DNA from: JAOABV01 sp039801465
Lineage (GTDB): Bacteria; Hydrothermota; Tepidihabitantia; Tepidihabitantales; CAIPLT01
Length of the DNA: 64,000 nt
Reading direction: 5' to 3'
Assembly: GCA_039801465.1 (NCBI GenBank)
Contig: JBDRUT010000009.1
Span: forward strand, 1-64,000
Positions within the stretch are counted from its first letter, which is position 1; the number at the start of each line of letters is the position of its first letter. The notes under the pieces were generated by a model. That model saw only the letters and a list, made by a program, of their open reading frames with translations, had not been told where the DNA came from and searched no databases. Positions 18,127-27,303 of this stretch are shown in pieces. Made by a program: the position numbers and the translations under genes.

Positions 18127-19119
18127 TCAGTTTTTTACTAAAATTAATCTCCGAACAATCTCATCAGCTTTGATTCCTTCGGCTTCGGCATTAAAATTAG
18201 TAACAATTCGATGGCGTAAAACTGCTTGGGCAACTGATTTAACATCTTCAATGTCCGGTGTATATCGACCGTCTAAAATTGCCCGGGCTTTGGCGCCAAG
18301 TATTAAATATTGTGAGGCACGCGGTCCTGCTCCCCAACTCACCCAATCATTAATAAATTTCACCTTACCATCGTTTGAAGGTCGAGTTAAAGCAACTAAC
18401 TCTACCGCATATTTAATCACATCATCAGCAACAGGAACTCGACGCACCAATTTCTGTAATTCTAAGATTTCATTTGCAGTAAGAACTTTATTCAATTCTG
18501 GCATATAGGCTGAAGTTGTTGCTTTTACAATTTCTTGTTCTTCATCAATTGATGGATAATTTATATAAATACTAAACATAAAACGGTCTAATTGGGCTTC
18601 AGGTAAAGGATATGTTCCTTCTTGCTCAATTGGATTTTGAGTGGCTAAAACAAAAAAAGGGGATGGCAACAGATGCGTAATACCAGAAACCGTAACTTTC
18701 CGCTCTTGCATCGCCTGCAATAATGCTGCCTGAGTCTTCGGCGGTGTCCGGTTAATTTCATCTGCAAGAACAATATTAGCAAATATCGGTCCAGGTACAA
18801 AACGAAAATTTCTTTTACCGCTAACAGGGTCTTCCTCAATAATTTCTGTGCCCGTAATATCAGACGGCATTAAATCCGGTGTAAATTGAATACGATTAAA
18901 AGATAAATCTAATACTTGCGCTAATGTATTAATAATTAAAGTCTTGGCTAAACCAGGAACTCCAATAATTAATCCATGCCCATTCGACAATAAACAGATT
19001 AAGATTTCTTCGATAACTTTCTTTTGTCCAATAATTACCTTTTCAATTTCACCTTCGATTTTTTTTCTGGCGTCGGCTAGCGATTGAACGGCCTCGACAT
19101 CGGCGAAACTTTTTGTCAT
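18127..19119 (-). CDS. MoxR-family AAA ATPase
   Basis: A protein of 330 residues. Walker A is G-V-P-G-L-A-K-T (53-60), the exact MoxR variant. Walker B is L-A-D-E-I-N-R, and sensor 1 is A-T-Q-N-P. MoxR ATPases act as chaperones in maturation of VWA-domain or metal proteins; no VWA partner is in this window. AGGAGG lies 7 nt before the ATG. It is the first gene of the six-gene operon that ends with scpA. Confidence 0.93.
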   Translation of the reverse strand: MTKSFADVEAVQSLADARKKIEGEIEKVIIGQKKVIEEILICLLSNGHGLIIGVPGLAKTLIINTLAQVLDLSFNRIQFTPDLMPSDITGTEIIEEDPVSGKRNFRFVPGPIFANIVLADEINRTPPKTQAALLQAMQERKVTVSGITHLLPSPFFVLATQNPIEQEGTYPLPEAQLDRFMFSIYINYPSIDEEQEIVKATTSAYMPELNKVLTANEILELQKLVRRVPVADDVIKYAVELVALTRPSNDGKVKFINDWVSWGAGPRASQYLILGAKARAILDGRYTPDIEDVKSVAQAVLRHRIVTNFNAEAEGIKADEIVRRLILVKN

Positions 19120-19310
19120 TACATGCCTCCTTACAAAAACAATTTTACTCGTCGGTAATTATTCATAGTTTTACTTGTGCGACGCAACAATTATTTTTGA
19201 AATTAGGATTAAATATAAAAATTTCGCTTGTTGTTTTCCTTTTTTAGCATCACTGCGAAAAAAGGTTTTTTCGAATCTGACAACACTATTTAATAAAATC
19301 AACAAATTAA
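19120..19310 (-). other. Long 5' leader of the MoxR operon with A/T hairpin
   Basis: About 190 nt lie between the predicted promoter and the MoxR ATG. Positions 19256-19273 form an 8-bp A/T-rich inverted repeat (CGAAAAAA-gg-TTTTTTCG). No known riboswitch motif is apparent. Confidence 0.4.
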
Positions 19311-19339
19311 ATTTTACCATTTGAGAATAAAACTGTCAA
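19311..19339 (-). promoter_or_regulatory. Promoter of the MoxR-YceD-PEGA-AmrS-DUF362-ScpA operon
   Basis: On the minus strand, TTGACA (19334-19339), a 17-bp spacer and TAAAAT (19311-19316; 5 of 6) form a good sigma70 promoter. The region from here to 19462 otherwise shows only a weak palindrome (ATTAGT/ACTAAT near 19448-19462) after the next upstream gene. Confidence 0.7.
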
Positions 19340-19462
19340 CACTATAATGTAACAGTAAACATTTTATAAATATCTGCTTTTAATATTCGAAACCATTTTA
19401 CTTCTTAACGGATCAAGCCGTATAGAGACATTTGCGAAAATATCAATTAGTGTGACTAATAT

Positions 19463-20077
19463 CTACTTTACTTCGATATATTTGGGTCGAGCAAAAATAA
19501 GTTTTCCTACAGTCGTTTCCAATGAACCTTGCACGACAACTTCAATTTCTTTGCCAATTGACTTAGCGCCACCGGCAATAACAACTTTTGTTCCGCTCTC
19601 CAAATAACCAATACCTTCATCTAATTCTTTGCCTTTTTTAGTCACCATCACTTTTAACTCCGTTCCAGGTAAATAATCTGGTTTTAATATTTCATACAAT
19701 TCATTAAGTGCGATTATTTTCATCTCAGTCGGTTTTAAGTTCGATATCGCAGTGATTAAATTATTCTTTAGTTCAATTGTAGTCGTAATAACAACTGGTT
19801 GATGTTTTTTTATTATCTGAATAAATTCCTGTAAATTTATTTGTTTATTAATTACAATTGTATTTTTCTTTTGGACATTTTGAATCCGATTAACATTTTC
19901 GTTAATTCTGGCGACGTATGTTTCATCTAAATTAATCTGTTTAGCTCCCAGAGCTAATGGTTCTGTCATGAGTATGAATTTACCAGTAATAAGTCCACTT
20001 TTAATAATGCCCACAATTCTACCATCAGCAAGGCTGTGGTTATCAAATAAATATGTTTTTTCTTTCTTAAGAAACAT
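19463..20077 (-). CDS. PIN/TRAM-domain protein lacking the membrane region
   Basis: A protein of 204 residues. The C-terminal ~65 residues match the TRAM domain of YacL-type proteins (L-P-G-T-E-L-K-V, V-T-K-K-G-K-E, G-I-G-Y-L-E-S-G-T, G-K-E-I-E-V-V-V-Q). The N-terminal part keeps a PIN-like start (F-D-N-H-S-L-A-D-G-R-I) but appears degenerate in catalytic acidic positions. Usual family members have about 330-370 residues with N-terminal transmembrane helices. Here AGGAG lies 5 nt before ATG 20077, so the short form is real. RNA binding is likely; nuclease activity is doubtful. Confidence 0.7.
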   Translation of the reverse strand: MFLKKEKTYLFDNHSLADGRIVGIIKSGLITGKFILMTEPLALGAKQINLDETYVARINENVNRIQNVQKKNTIVINKQINLQEFIQIIKKHQPVVITTTIELKNNLITAISNLKPTEMKIIALNELYEILKPDYLPGTELKVMVTKKGKELDEGIGYLESGTKVVIAGGAKSIGKEIEVVVQGSLETTVGKLIFARPKYIEVK

Positions 20078-20190
20078 AAAAACTCCTTGATATCAGTCAT
20101 TTTGATTAACATGATAAATAACTAAAACTACTGTAAATAATTTTTCTCCACGATAGAAAATCAACTGGATTCATCAAAATAACCGTTATT

Positions 20191-21600
20191 CTAAATGATT
20201 TCAAGCACTTCTAAGGCGTTGCGCACAGTATTAGCGCCGATTGTTTCAATTTTCATTTTATCTGTAATATCTTTTGAAATACTATATGTGGGACCGATAA
20301 TTTTGGTAAATCCCATTTTTGCACACTCATTAATACGGCTTTTCATTTGGACAACAGGCCGGATTTCACCTGATAGTGACACTTCACCAACAATTGCAAG
20401 ATTGCTCGCGATTGGTTTATTTTTATAAGTTGAAGCAATCGCAACAATCACACCTAAATCTGCTCCAGGCTCAGAAATTTTAATACCACCACTAGTGTTT
20501 ATAAAAACGTCATGATTTCCGACATTAATACCACAATATCTTTCTAAAATACAAAGTAGCATAGCTAAGCGACGAATATCTAAACCAGTTGTGATTCTTT
20601 GAGGAAACGAATAATAACTTGGTGCTGTTAGTGCCTGGACTTCTAAAAGAATTGGTCTAGTACCTTCAATCGTTGGAATTACAACCGAGCCAGCCAATGT
20701 TCGATTGGTTTCAAATTTATGTCTTGATAACGACAAAAACAAGAGTGATGGGCTTTCAACTCCGGATAAACCACGCTCAGTCATTTCGAACACACCGATT
20801 TCCTGAGTTGAACCAAAACGGTTTTTAGTTGCACGGAGAATTCGGTATTGTTGAAACTTATCACCCTCAAAATAGAGAACAACATCAACAATATGTTCTA
20901 AGGTTTTTGGTCCAGCAATTGCACCAATTTTGGTAATATGACCCACAATAATTGCGGAAGCTCTTAAGTTAGTTTCTGTGGTTTCCTTTTTAATAACCCG
21001 CATAATTTCTGCGGTGCATTCCCGAACCTGAGCAACACTGCCAGGAGCAGAGGTTAGATTTGAACTGTAAATTGTTTGGATAGAATCGATTACAACCAGA
21101 ACCGGTCGAATTGAATGAATGTGAAATAAAATATTCTCCAGTTCATTTTCTGCCAAAAGATATATATTATCATTAGAAATCCCTAAACGCTCGGCATGAA
21201 GTTTTATTTGTTCAACTGACTCTTCACCTGTTATATAAAGAACTTTATTTGTTTTTGTTTGCTGAGAAATAGTATTTGCAATTTGTAAAGTAAGTGTAGT
21301 TTTTCCAATACCAGGTTCACCACCAATAAGGATTACAGAACCAACCACAATTCCACCGCCTAAAACCTGGTCCAACTCTTTTATTCCGGTTGTATGACGT
21401 AATTTATCCGTTGCTGTAATTTTAGATAAAACTACGGGTTGACTTTTTGATGTCGGAGCGATTCTATCTTCTAGGCTTTTTGTCCTAGTTTCCTCAACTA
21501 AAGTTCCCCAATTCTGACAAGATGGACACTGGCCAAGCCATTTTATACTTTCGGCACCACAATTTTGACAAACAAACACAGTTTTTGTCTTTTTAACCAT
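20191..21600 (-). CDS. radA: DNA repair protein RadA
   Basis: A protein of 469 residues, full length. The N-terminal zinc finger has C11, C14, C25 and C28. Walker A is G-G-E-P-G-I-G-K-T (93-101). The RadA-specific K-N-R-F-G motif follows, and the C-terminus is a Lon-protease-like domain. RadA is a RecA-related branch-migration helicase that processes recombination intermediates. It lies 72 bp after dnaB on the same strand, followed by the PIN/TRAM gene, an order also common in other phyla. Confidence 0.97.
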   Translation of the reverse strand: MVKKTKTVFVCQNCGAESIKWLGQCPSCQNWGTLVEETRTKSLEDRIAPTSKSQPVVLSKITATDKLRHTTGIKELDQVLGGGIVVGSVILIGGEPGIGKTTLTLQIANTISQQTKTNKVLYITGEESVEQIKLHAERLGISNDNIYLLAENELENILFHIHSIRPVLVVIDSIQTIYSSNLTSAPGSVAQVRECTAEIMRVIKKETTETNLRASAIIVGHITKIGAIAGPKTLEHIVDVVLYFEGDKFQQYRILRATKNRFGSTQEIGVFEMTERGLSGVESPSLLFLSLSRHKFETNRTLAGSVVIPTIEGTRPILLEVQALTAPSYYSFPQRITTGLDIRRLAMLLCILERYCGINVGNHDVFINTSGGIKISEPGADLGVIVAIASTYKNKPIASNLAIVGEVSLSGEIRPVVQMKSRINECAKMGFTKIIGPTYSISKDITDKMKIETIGANTVRNALEVLEII

Positions 21601-21672
21601 AGAATATCATCAAGCTATTTGCGAACTGCTGATTGACAAATCACTTGTAGACTCAGCAAAGCGTTAAATAAA

Positions 21673-23091
21673 TTATTCTTCAACAAAAGGTTCTTCAACT
21701 TCCTCACCAGCATAATTCTCGAATTTCATAATATCCTTACGAAAAGTTAACCTGATTGTTCCAGTTGGACCATTTCTCTGTTTCGCTATATTTAATTCGG
21801 CAACACCTGGCTGAACTTTTTTTAAAACATCAGCGTAAACTTCTGAACGATACAACAACAAAACGACATCAGCATCCTGTTCAATTGCACCTGATTCTCT
21901 TAAATCCGCTAATTGTGGTCGTCGATCTTCTCGCCGTTCTGGTAAACGAGAAAGTTGTGATAAAGCAATGACAGGCACATTTAACTCTTTGGCTAATGCT
22001 TTTAGTGCCCGAGAAATATCAGAAATTTCTTGTTGTCGGTTTCTTTGGCCTGAAGGTGGCCCGGTTGGTTCACAAAGTTGAATATAATCGATAATCACAA
22101 GTGCTAAACCTGATTCAGCTTTAAGTCTTCTCGCTTTCGCTTTTATTTCTAATACTCGGGGTGAAGGCGAATCATCAATATATATAGGTAACTGTCTTAA
22201 ATCAGTCGCAATCGACGTCAGTCTCTTCCAATCACTATCTGACAACAAAAACCCTTTTCTAAGCATATTGAATGGAATTTTAGATTCTGCACTAATTATT
22301 CGTTCAATTAAAGTTTCAGTTGTCATTTCTAAAGAAAAGATTGCGACTGGTTGTTTACAATCTTTTGCAACATGAGTTCCGATATTCAATGCTAAAGCAG
22401 TCTTTCCCATTGATGGTCGACCGGCAATCACAATAAAATCACCTGGTTGTAAACCGTTGGTCATCTCATCTAATTTAGTATACCCGGTCTCTAAGCCCAT
22501 TGTTGACCGCGTTCTTTGCGTATAACGCTCCTCGAATTTTTTTATTACAGGATTAAAAACTTCTTTTAATGGAACAAGCCCTTTTCTAATACCTTTTTCT
22601 TTTATCTGGAAAATCAGATTTTCAGCGCGGTCTAAAAGGTCATCTACCGGCTGAGTCGGGTTATAACTTTCAGTGATAATTTGGGTTGCAGTTTGAATTA
22701 ATTTTCGTTGAATCGATTTTTCTAAGATTAATTTGCAGTGTTCTTCAATATGGGCTGTTGTTAAAGTTGAATCTACTAATGTTGAAAGATATTCTTTTCC
22801 GCCAACATTATCAAGCTCTTTCATTTTAGACAATTCTTCTGCTGTAGTCAGTAAATCCACTTGAGTATTTCGTTCAAAAAGATTGGTTATTGCTCGAAAA
22901 ATCTGACGGTGGGATTGGAGATAAAAATCACTTTCGGAAAGTAATTCCAAAGCCTTGACAACTGCATCTGGGTCTAAAAGCATCGCTCCCAATACCGCCT
23001 GCTCAACTTCTATTGATTGGGGTAATGCTTTCTGGATTTGACCCGCAACTGAAGTTAGGGTTGATTGTTTACTATTTTTGTTTTCTTTCAT
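21673..23091 (-). CDS. dnaB: Replicative DNA helicase
   Basis: A protein of 472 residues. The N-terminal DnaB domain (about 25-130) is followed by a RecA-like ATPase with Walker A G-R-P-S-M-G-K-T (224-231), the I-I-D-Y-I-Q-L Walker B motif, and the S-Q-L-S-R and R-E-S-G-A-I-E-Q-D-A-D-V motifs. It unwinds DNA ahead of the replisome. No intein or insertion is present. Confidence 0.97.
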   Translation of the reverse strand: MKENKNSKQSTLTSVAGQIQKALPQSIEVEQAVLGAMLLDPDAVVKALELLSESDFYLQSHRQIFRAITNLFERNTQVDLLTTAEELSKMKELDNVGGKEYLSTLVDSTLTTAHIEEHCKLILEKSIQRKLIQTATQIITESYNPTQPVDDLLDRAENLIFQIKEKGIRKGLVPLKEVFNPVIKKFEERYTQRTRSTMGLETGYTKLDEMTNGLQPGDFIVIAGRPSMGKTALALNIGTHVAKDCKQPVAIFSLEMTTETLIERIISAESKIPFNMLRKGFLLSDSDWKRLTSIATDLRQLPIYIDDSPSPRVLEIKAKARRLKAESGLALVIIDYIQLCEPTGPPSGQRNRQQEISDISRALKALAKELNVPVIALSQLSRLPERREDRRPQLADLRESGAIEQDADVVLLLYRSEVYADVLKKVQPGVAELNIAKQRNGPTGTIRLTFRKDIMKFENYAGEEVEEPFVEE

Positions 23092-23408
23092 TGCTGTCTT
23101 TTCAATAAATTATATACAAAAGGTCTGAAGAAGTGCCACTGAAAACACCGAAGACACAGAAAAACAAGAGAAAAATCAGTGATTTGTTAGTGAAAAACAA
23201 CTTTCGCAGAGCTCTCATATACTGCATAAGTTTTTTTATATTCCATCATAGAGAATCATAGATTTTTCACCCATAAAATCAGAAAATAAACTTATTTCCG
23301 TCGGATAAAGAAATTTTCTCAAGATTTTAGTAATCATATTATCTCATTAAATCTTTAAAGATCTTTTAATTTGATTTACATATAATCTCGTTTTGATATT
23401 TAAAATTA
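23092..23408. other. Intergenic region upstream of dnaB with a dispersed palindromic repeat
   Basis: The region contains a 13-bp palindrome core AAATCAGTGATTT at 23173-23185, next to a purine-rich stretch resembling that found at 42483-42521. A second AT palindrome lies near 23347-23365. No ORF is supported. A TATAAT sits about 15 nt before the dnaB ATG but has no good -35 partner. Confidence 0.45.
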
Positions 23409-23762
23409 TTAATCTTTCGACCGAAGAATTCTTTTTAAGCCCGCAATATAAGGATTCGTCTCCTCTTTTTCCGCAATTACTGCTTCATCAGTTATGGTAA
23501 TCTGGGCGATGTTTTCAAGCTCAGGTTTTATTTTTTTTGATGATATAACTTTAATCGCGCGTCCTCGACGTTTCGATGTTTCTTGTATTGTTGAAGTTTT
23601 TGTTGCAGTTAGATTATTATTCTCGGCTTCTGTGGGAGGAATTTTAACTGATGATGTTCTCTGCGCTTCCAAAATTTTTCGGGATTCCTTTGCTGCCTTA
23701 AGAACTGCCACATATTTATTAGGGAATTTTTTCCAAATTTCTTCTATTTCAACATATTTCAT
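23409..23762 (-). CDS. rpoZ: RNA polymerase omega subunit-like protein
   Basis: A protein of 117 residues. The N-terminal F-P-N-K-Y-V-A-V-L-K-A-A-K-E-S-R-K matches the omega core (N-K-Y ... A-A-K-R-A-R), and a short hydrophobic motif N-P-Y-I-A-G-L-K-R-I-L closes the protein. A polar low-complexity segment of about 60 residues separates the two, which is unusual. Its position directly after gmk (20 bp, AAGGAG ribosome site) is the classical gmk-rpoZ arrangement and supports the call. Omega promotes RNA polymerase assembly. Confidence 0.72.
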   Translation of the reverse strand: MKYVEIEEIWKKFPNKYVAVLKAAKESRKILEAQRTSSVKIPPTEAENNNLTATKTSTIQETSKRRGRAIKVISSKKIKPELENIAQITITDEAVIAEKEETNPYIAGLKRILRSKD

Positions 23763-23782
23763 ACTACTCCTTTCTTAAAAAC

Positions 23783-24385
23783 TCACAAAATTAGTTTTGA
23801 CACTTTTAATCTTTCAGCCCGGATAATTGCTAAAAGGTCATCAATTGCTTGTTTTAAGTTTTTGTTAACTATTAAATAATCAAATTGTGGTATCACTTTT
23901 ATTTCTTTTTGCGCCGCTGCAAATCTTTTGTGTAGCTGTTCTGAATTAATTTTACCTCTATTTTTTAAACGCATCCACAATTCTTCCATTGATGGCGGTA
24001 AAATATAAATACTAACCGTATGTGGCCAAAACCGTTTTAGAGCTTTAACGCCTTTAATATCTAAGTCCATTATTACATCTTTTCCTTGTTGCAATTTCTT
24101 CTGTATAGGTGCTTTCGGTGTGCCGTATTGGGCGTCATAAATTCGAGTATGTTCTAACAACTCACCGGATTTAAGAAGTTGATTAAATTCTCTATCTGTA
24201 ACAAAATAGTATTCTCGACCATTCCTTTCATTAGGTCGTTTTGGCCGAGTGGTAACTGATACTGAATACCAGATATTTTTGTCACGCTCTTTTGCTGCAT
24301 AACATAAAGTAGTTTTTCCTGCGGCTGAAGGTGATGCTAAAACAAAGATAATCGATTTTCGCTTAATATTAAACACTTTACGCAT
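23783..24385 (-). CDS. gmk: Guanylate kinase
   Basis: A protein of 200 residues. The P-loop is A-S-P-S-A-A-G-K-T-T, a variant of the usual G-P-S-G-x-G-K-S/T. The GMP-binding region has S-V-S-V-T-T-R-P-K-R-P-N-E and G-R-E-Y-Y-F-V. It phosphorylates GMP to GDP. It is the middle gene of yicC-gmk-rpoZ, 26 bp after yicC. Confidence 0.94.
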   Translation of the reverse strand: MRKVFNIKRKSIIFVLASPSAAGKTTLCYAAKERDKNIWYSVSVTTRPKRPNERNGREYYFVTDREFNQLLKSGELLEHTRIYDAQYGTPKAPIQKKLQQGKDVIMDLDIKGVKALKRFWPHTVSIYILPPSMEELWMRLKNRGKINSEQLHKRFAAAQKEIKVIPQFDYLIVNKNLKQAIDDLLAIIRAERLKVSKLIL

Positions 24386-24411
24386 AATTATATTTAATTT
24401 TTGATTTCCAA

Positions 24412-25320
24412 TTATTCGACATTTCGAACTTGTTCTTTTAATGCATCAATTTCTTCTTTAATTGCGATACCATCTCGACTGATTGCAGTATCTCTTGCTT
24501 TGGCTAACATTGTTTCAGTCTCACGAAGCATCTCAGAAAGAATAAATTCCAATTTTCTTCCAACACTCTGCATACGTTTAGATTTTATCGCACGAATAAA
24601 TGCCTTGGTATGACTTAATAAACGAATACGTTCTTCCGTAATATCACTTTTAGTTAGAGGAAACAACTGGTTTTCAATGTCCTTGTTATTATCCGATTGT
24701 ATTGAACTTGTGCGTTCTTCAAGTATTTTTTCTTTAATTTCTTCCCGGACTATTTTAGTTCGTTTTTCAATGTCTTTCAACAATTTCAGGATATTATTGA
24801 TTCGCTTGATAAAGTCTCGATATAAAAAAGTACCTTCTTCTCGTTTCATCTTATTTAATGCGGTAAGGGCTTTGACCAAAGCACTCTTGGTCCGAGCCCA
24901 GAGCATTTCGTTTTTATTAACTTCAGTTGTTTTGGCTGGAACAACTATACCGGGAAACGATATGACCGTATTGACATTCAGCTCACCGGAAATATTATAG
25001 TCTTCTTTTAGTTTTTTACTTATTCTAATTAAATTATTTAATAAATCTGTATCTAAGGTTAATAAACGGGGTTGATTACTATTTAATGTTTTTCCATTAT
25101 CAGACCCTTGGATTGTAACGGATAATTGTAATGTCCCACGAAAGACATTTTGTCGAACAATTTCGCGAACTTTATTTTCATAACCATCTAAAATTGGCGG
25201 TAACTTCATATTCAATTCTAAAAACCGATGATTACTTGAACGAATCTCCCATGTTATTTTTATACCGCGATGGGGAATACTCGCTTCTGCCCGGCCAACT
25301 CCAGTCATACTTCTAATCAT
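24412..25320 (-). CDS. yicC: YicC-family endoribonuclease
   Basis: A protein of 302 residues. It begins M-I-R-S-M-T-G-V-G-R-A, the YicC/YloC signature, continues with R-S-S-N-H-R-F-L-E, and ends in the conserved K-E-E-I-D-A-L-K-E-Q-V-R-N-V-E. Family members are RNA-processing enzymes. It heads the gmk-rpoZ operon. Confidence 0.93.
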   Translation of the reverse strand: MIRSMTGVGRAEASIPHRGIKITWEIRSSNHRFLELNMKLPPILDGYENKVREIVRQNVFRGTLQLSVTIQGSDNGKTLNSNQPRLLTLDTDLLNNLIRISKKLKEDYNISGELNVNTVISFPGIVVPAKTTEVNKNEMLWARTKSALVKALTALNKMKREEGTFLYRDFIKRINNILKLLKDIEKRTKIVREEIKEKILEERTSSIQSDNNKDIENQLFPLTKSDITEERIRLLSHTKAFIRAIKSKRMQSVGRKLEFILSEMLRETETMLAKARDTAISRDGIAIKEEIDALKEQVRNVE

Positions 25321-25402
25321 AGTTTAAGTTTCCTAATTATTGTTAAATATATTCAATAACACATTAATAAAATCACATGCTAAAGTTAATTTCTGAAGCA
25401 AA

Positions 25403-25840
25403 TTATACTTCAAGAATAATAGTCACTGGACCATAATTATTTAATATTACATTCATCTTTGCACCAAATATGCCACTCTTTGTTTTACACCCCAAATATT
25501 GTAGTTCAGCAATAAAACGTTCGTATAATTGTCGGGCTGAATCCCAAGACATAGCTTCAGTAAACGAAGGACGGTTACCGGAAGAACAATCCGCATAAAG
25601 TGTAAATTGTGATACTACCAGAATCTCGCCCTTGATTTGCATTAGGGATAAATTCATTTTACCTTGTTCATCTTCAAAAATTCTCAAATTGCTAATTTTT
25701 TTTGCTAATTCGGAACATTTCAATTCATTATCTAATTTATGAATTCCTAAAAAACAGACCAAACCACTATTAATTTTCGCAACTTCTTTATCATCAACAA
25801 CTACCGATGCAGTTTTTACCCGCTGAAGCAAAGCCCTCAT
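25403..25840 (-). CDS. dtd: D-aminoacyl-tRNA deacylase
   Basis: A protein of 145 residues, full length. The S-Q-F-T-L-Y-A-D motif and the C-terminal N-Y-G-P-V-T motif (G-P being the cross-subunit chiral selector) are present. It removes D-amino acids wrongly attached to tRNA. It is probably a single gene or co-transcribed with the DJ-1-like gene upstream (52 bp gap). Confidence 0.95.
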   Translation of the reverse strand: MRALLQRVKTASVVVDDKEVAKINSGLVCFLGIHKLDNELKCSELAKKISNLRIFEDEQGKMNLSLMQIKGEILVVSQFTLYADCSSGNRPSFTEAMSWDSARQLYERFIAELQYLGCKTKSGIFGAKMNVILNNYGPVTIILEV

Positions 25841-25892
25841 TATAATATTTATTTTCTACGCCACATAGAATACTGAAGTGAATTTTCTACCA

Positions 25893-26510
25893 TTAAGGTT
25901 TTATTTTCGCTATACTTTTTGCAATTGCTTGAGCAAACTTTGTTGCAGCATTTGGACCCGAAGCAGTTATAATATTGTCTGAGACGACCACATCAGCTTT
26001 TACATAGGTTACTCCATATTTTTTAAACTCACTAATCGTAAACCGGTCTTGATAGACTGTTGCTTTTTTATCTTTCAATATGCCAGCGCGAGCAAATGTT
26101 ATTGGTGCAATACAAATTGCTGCTGCAATTTTATTAGGTTTCGATGCAAAATGTCTTACTAATTGGTGTACATTCTGGTCATCCCAATAAATTGATGCTC
26201 CGGTACCGCCAACTAATATCAAACCATCATAATTTAATGTGTCGATTTCTTTGATTGTAAGTTGCGGTTTTAAGGCTAATCCCAGCATTCCTGTTGCAAG
26301 TGTTGTATCACGAGATGCAACATTTACTTTATGTCCCAACTTCGTTAAAAATTCGTAAGGAATTCGAAACTCCTCATCCCGAAATGCCCGGGGTGCGATA
26401 ATCATAATAAATCTTTTGCCGTCTCTAACTTTCAGAGAATCCGTCTCTCCGTAAAGAAAATTGGCTAACAATAACAAACCACCAAAAATTAAATATAATA
26501 CCTTATTCAC
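25893..26510 (-). CDS. DJ-1/PfpI-family protein with signal peptide
   Basis: A protein of about 205 residues. A hydrophobic N-terminus (about 5-20) looks like a signal peptide or anchor, which is unusual for this normally cytoplasmic family. The glutamine-amidotransferase-like fold shows V-G-G-T-G-A, the nucleophile elbow A-I-C-I-A-P (C133) and the acidic E-E of the active-site pocket (46-47). I place the start at GTG 26510, 5-6 nt after GAGGTGAT; GTG 26519 is the alternative. Activity could be protease, chaperone or glyoxalase, and the sequence does not decide. Confidence 0.82.
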   Translation of the reverse strand: MNKVLYLIFGGLLLLANFLYGETDSLKVRDGKRFIMIIAPRAFRDEEFRIPYEFLTKLGHKVNVASRDTTLATGMLGLALKPQLTIKEIDTLNYDGLILVGGTGASIYWDDQNVHQLVRHFASKPNKIAAAICIAPITFARAGILKDKKATVYQDRFTISEFKKYGVTYVKADVVVSDNIITASGPNAATKFAQAIAKSIAKIKP

Positions 26511-26574
26511 ATTAATCACCTCGAATAGACGAAATTAAAAAATATCAAAGCGGTTTGTAAAATGGTAACAAATC

Positions 26575-26602
26575 ATACGACATAACGATTCATCAGTCGT
26601 AT
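26575..26602 (-). promoter_or_regulatory. Leader hairpin upstream of the DJ-1-like gene
   Basis: A 7-bp perfect inverted repeat (ATACGAC/GTCGTAT) with a 14-nt loop lies in the predicted 5' leader, between the promoter and the start codon. Its function is unknown. Confidence 0.45.
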
Positions 26603-26635
26603 AATTTGCTATCACTTTATTTCGCTTTATAATAA

Positions 26636-26664
26636 ATTATATTAAAAAATTACCAATGTGTCAA
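26636..26664 (-). promoter_or_regulatory. Consensus promoter of the DJ-1-like gene
   Basis: On the minus strand, TTGACA (26659-26664), a 17-bp spacer and TATAAT (26636-26641) give a perfect sigma70 match. The predicted leader is about 115 nt. Confidence 0.8.
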
Positions 26665-27021
26665 TTATTAAATGCAATGAACCAGAAAAATTGTTATTGT
26701 AGACCATAGAAAAGAACTATAAATATTTGGTGCTTTCATTTTATTTAATAAATTAATAGACTGCATTGCTTTATGTCTTAATTGCAAACAAAGAGTTATC
26801 AATTGAGAGTCAAAAATGTGTTATTAAATGAAAATCTAATTATACTAATAGCAAAGACAAGTATCCGCGATAATCTTATTGTTAGTATCAATAAATCCTG
26901 CGGTAATTAATTGGAAGCAAAATTGATATTGCAAAGAACTTTAATGTTAATCTTTTCTGAATCCATTTTACATTTTGAGAGTCTAATTATATGATGTAAA
27001 GTTTTATTAGATATTAAGATT
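26665..27021. other. Non-coding AT-rich stretch upstream of the structured RNA region
   Basis: I see no ORF, repeat or RNA gene. A weak TTGAGA/TAAAGT pair near 26980-27006 could drive the structured region that follows, but the match is poor. Confidence 0.35.
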
Positions 27022-27168
27022 TTTGAGGTCCCGAAACAGAGGGAGACCCAGATGAGATTAAGATTCATAAAACTAAATTTTTATGGTAAAAATAAGACCA
27101 CTGAGCCAGGGTTTAGAATCCAAACCCAGCAGAATCTGGGTCGTATTGCTTTTGTGGAGGACCTCAAA
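27022..27168 (+). ncRNA. Candidate structured RNA with nested perfect stems
   Basis: A 147-nt segment closed by a 10-bp perfect stem (27022-27031 with 27159-27168). Inside is a 9-bp perfect stem (27045-27053 with 27134-27142), which encloses two hairpins: CATAAAA/TTTTATG (27066-27085) and GGGTTT/AAACCC (27109-27127). Such nesting is unlikely by chance in AT-rich DNA. I do not recognise a known riboswitch or RNA family. The alternative is a small MITE-like element with 10-bp terminal inverted repeats. The strand is assumed from the downstream gene. Confidence 0.5.
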
Positions 27169-27303
27169 TCATAACTATTTACATTTAGCCAATCAACAAA
27201 CATTCCCAAATTACAATTTACTAAAAAGAAACAATAACACATCCCACAAATTTATTCTTTTCATTCATAATTTTATTATGAAACAAAGATTTTATATTAA
27301 TAG

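Noticed and set aside
27022..27168. A known RNA such as RNase P RNA, tmRNA, 6S or SRP RNA
   Set aside because: I could not find the conserved motifs of any of these, and the length is wrong for RNase P and tmRNA.
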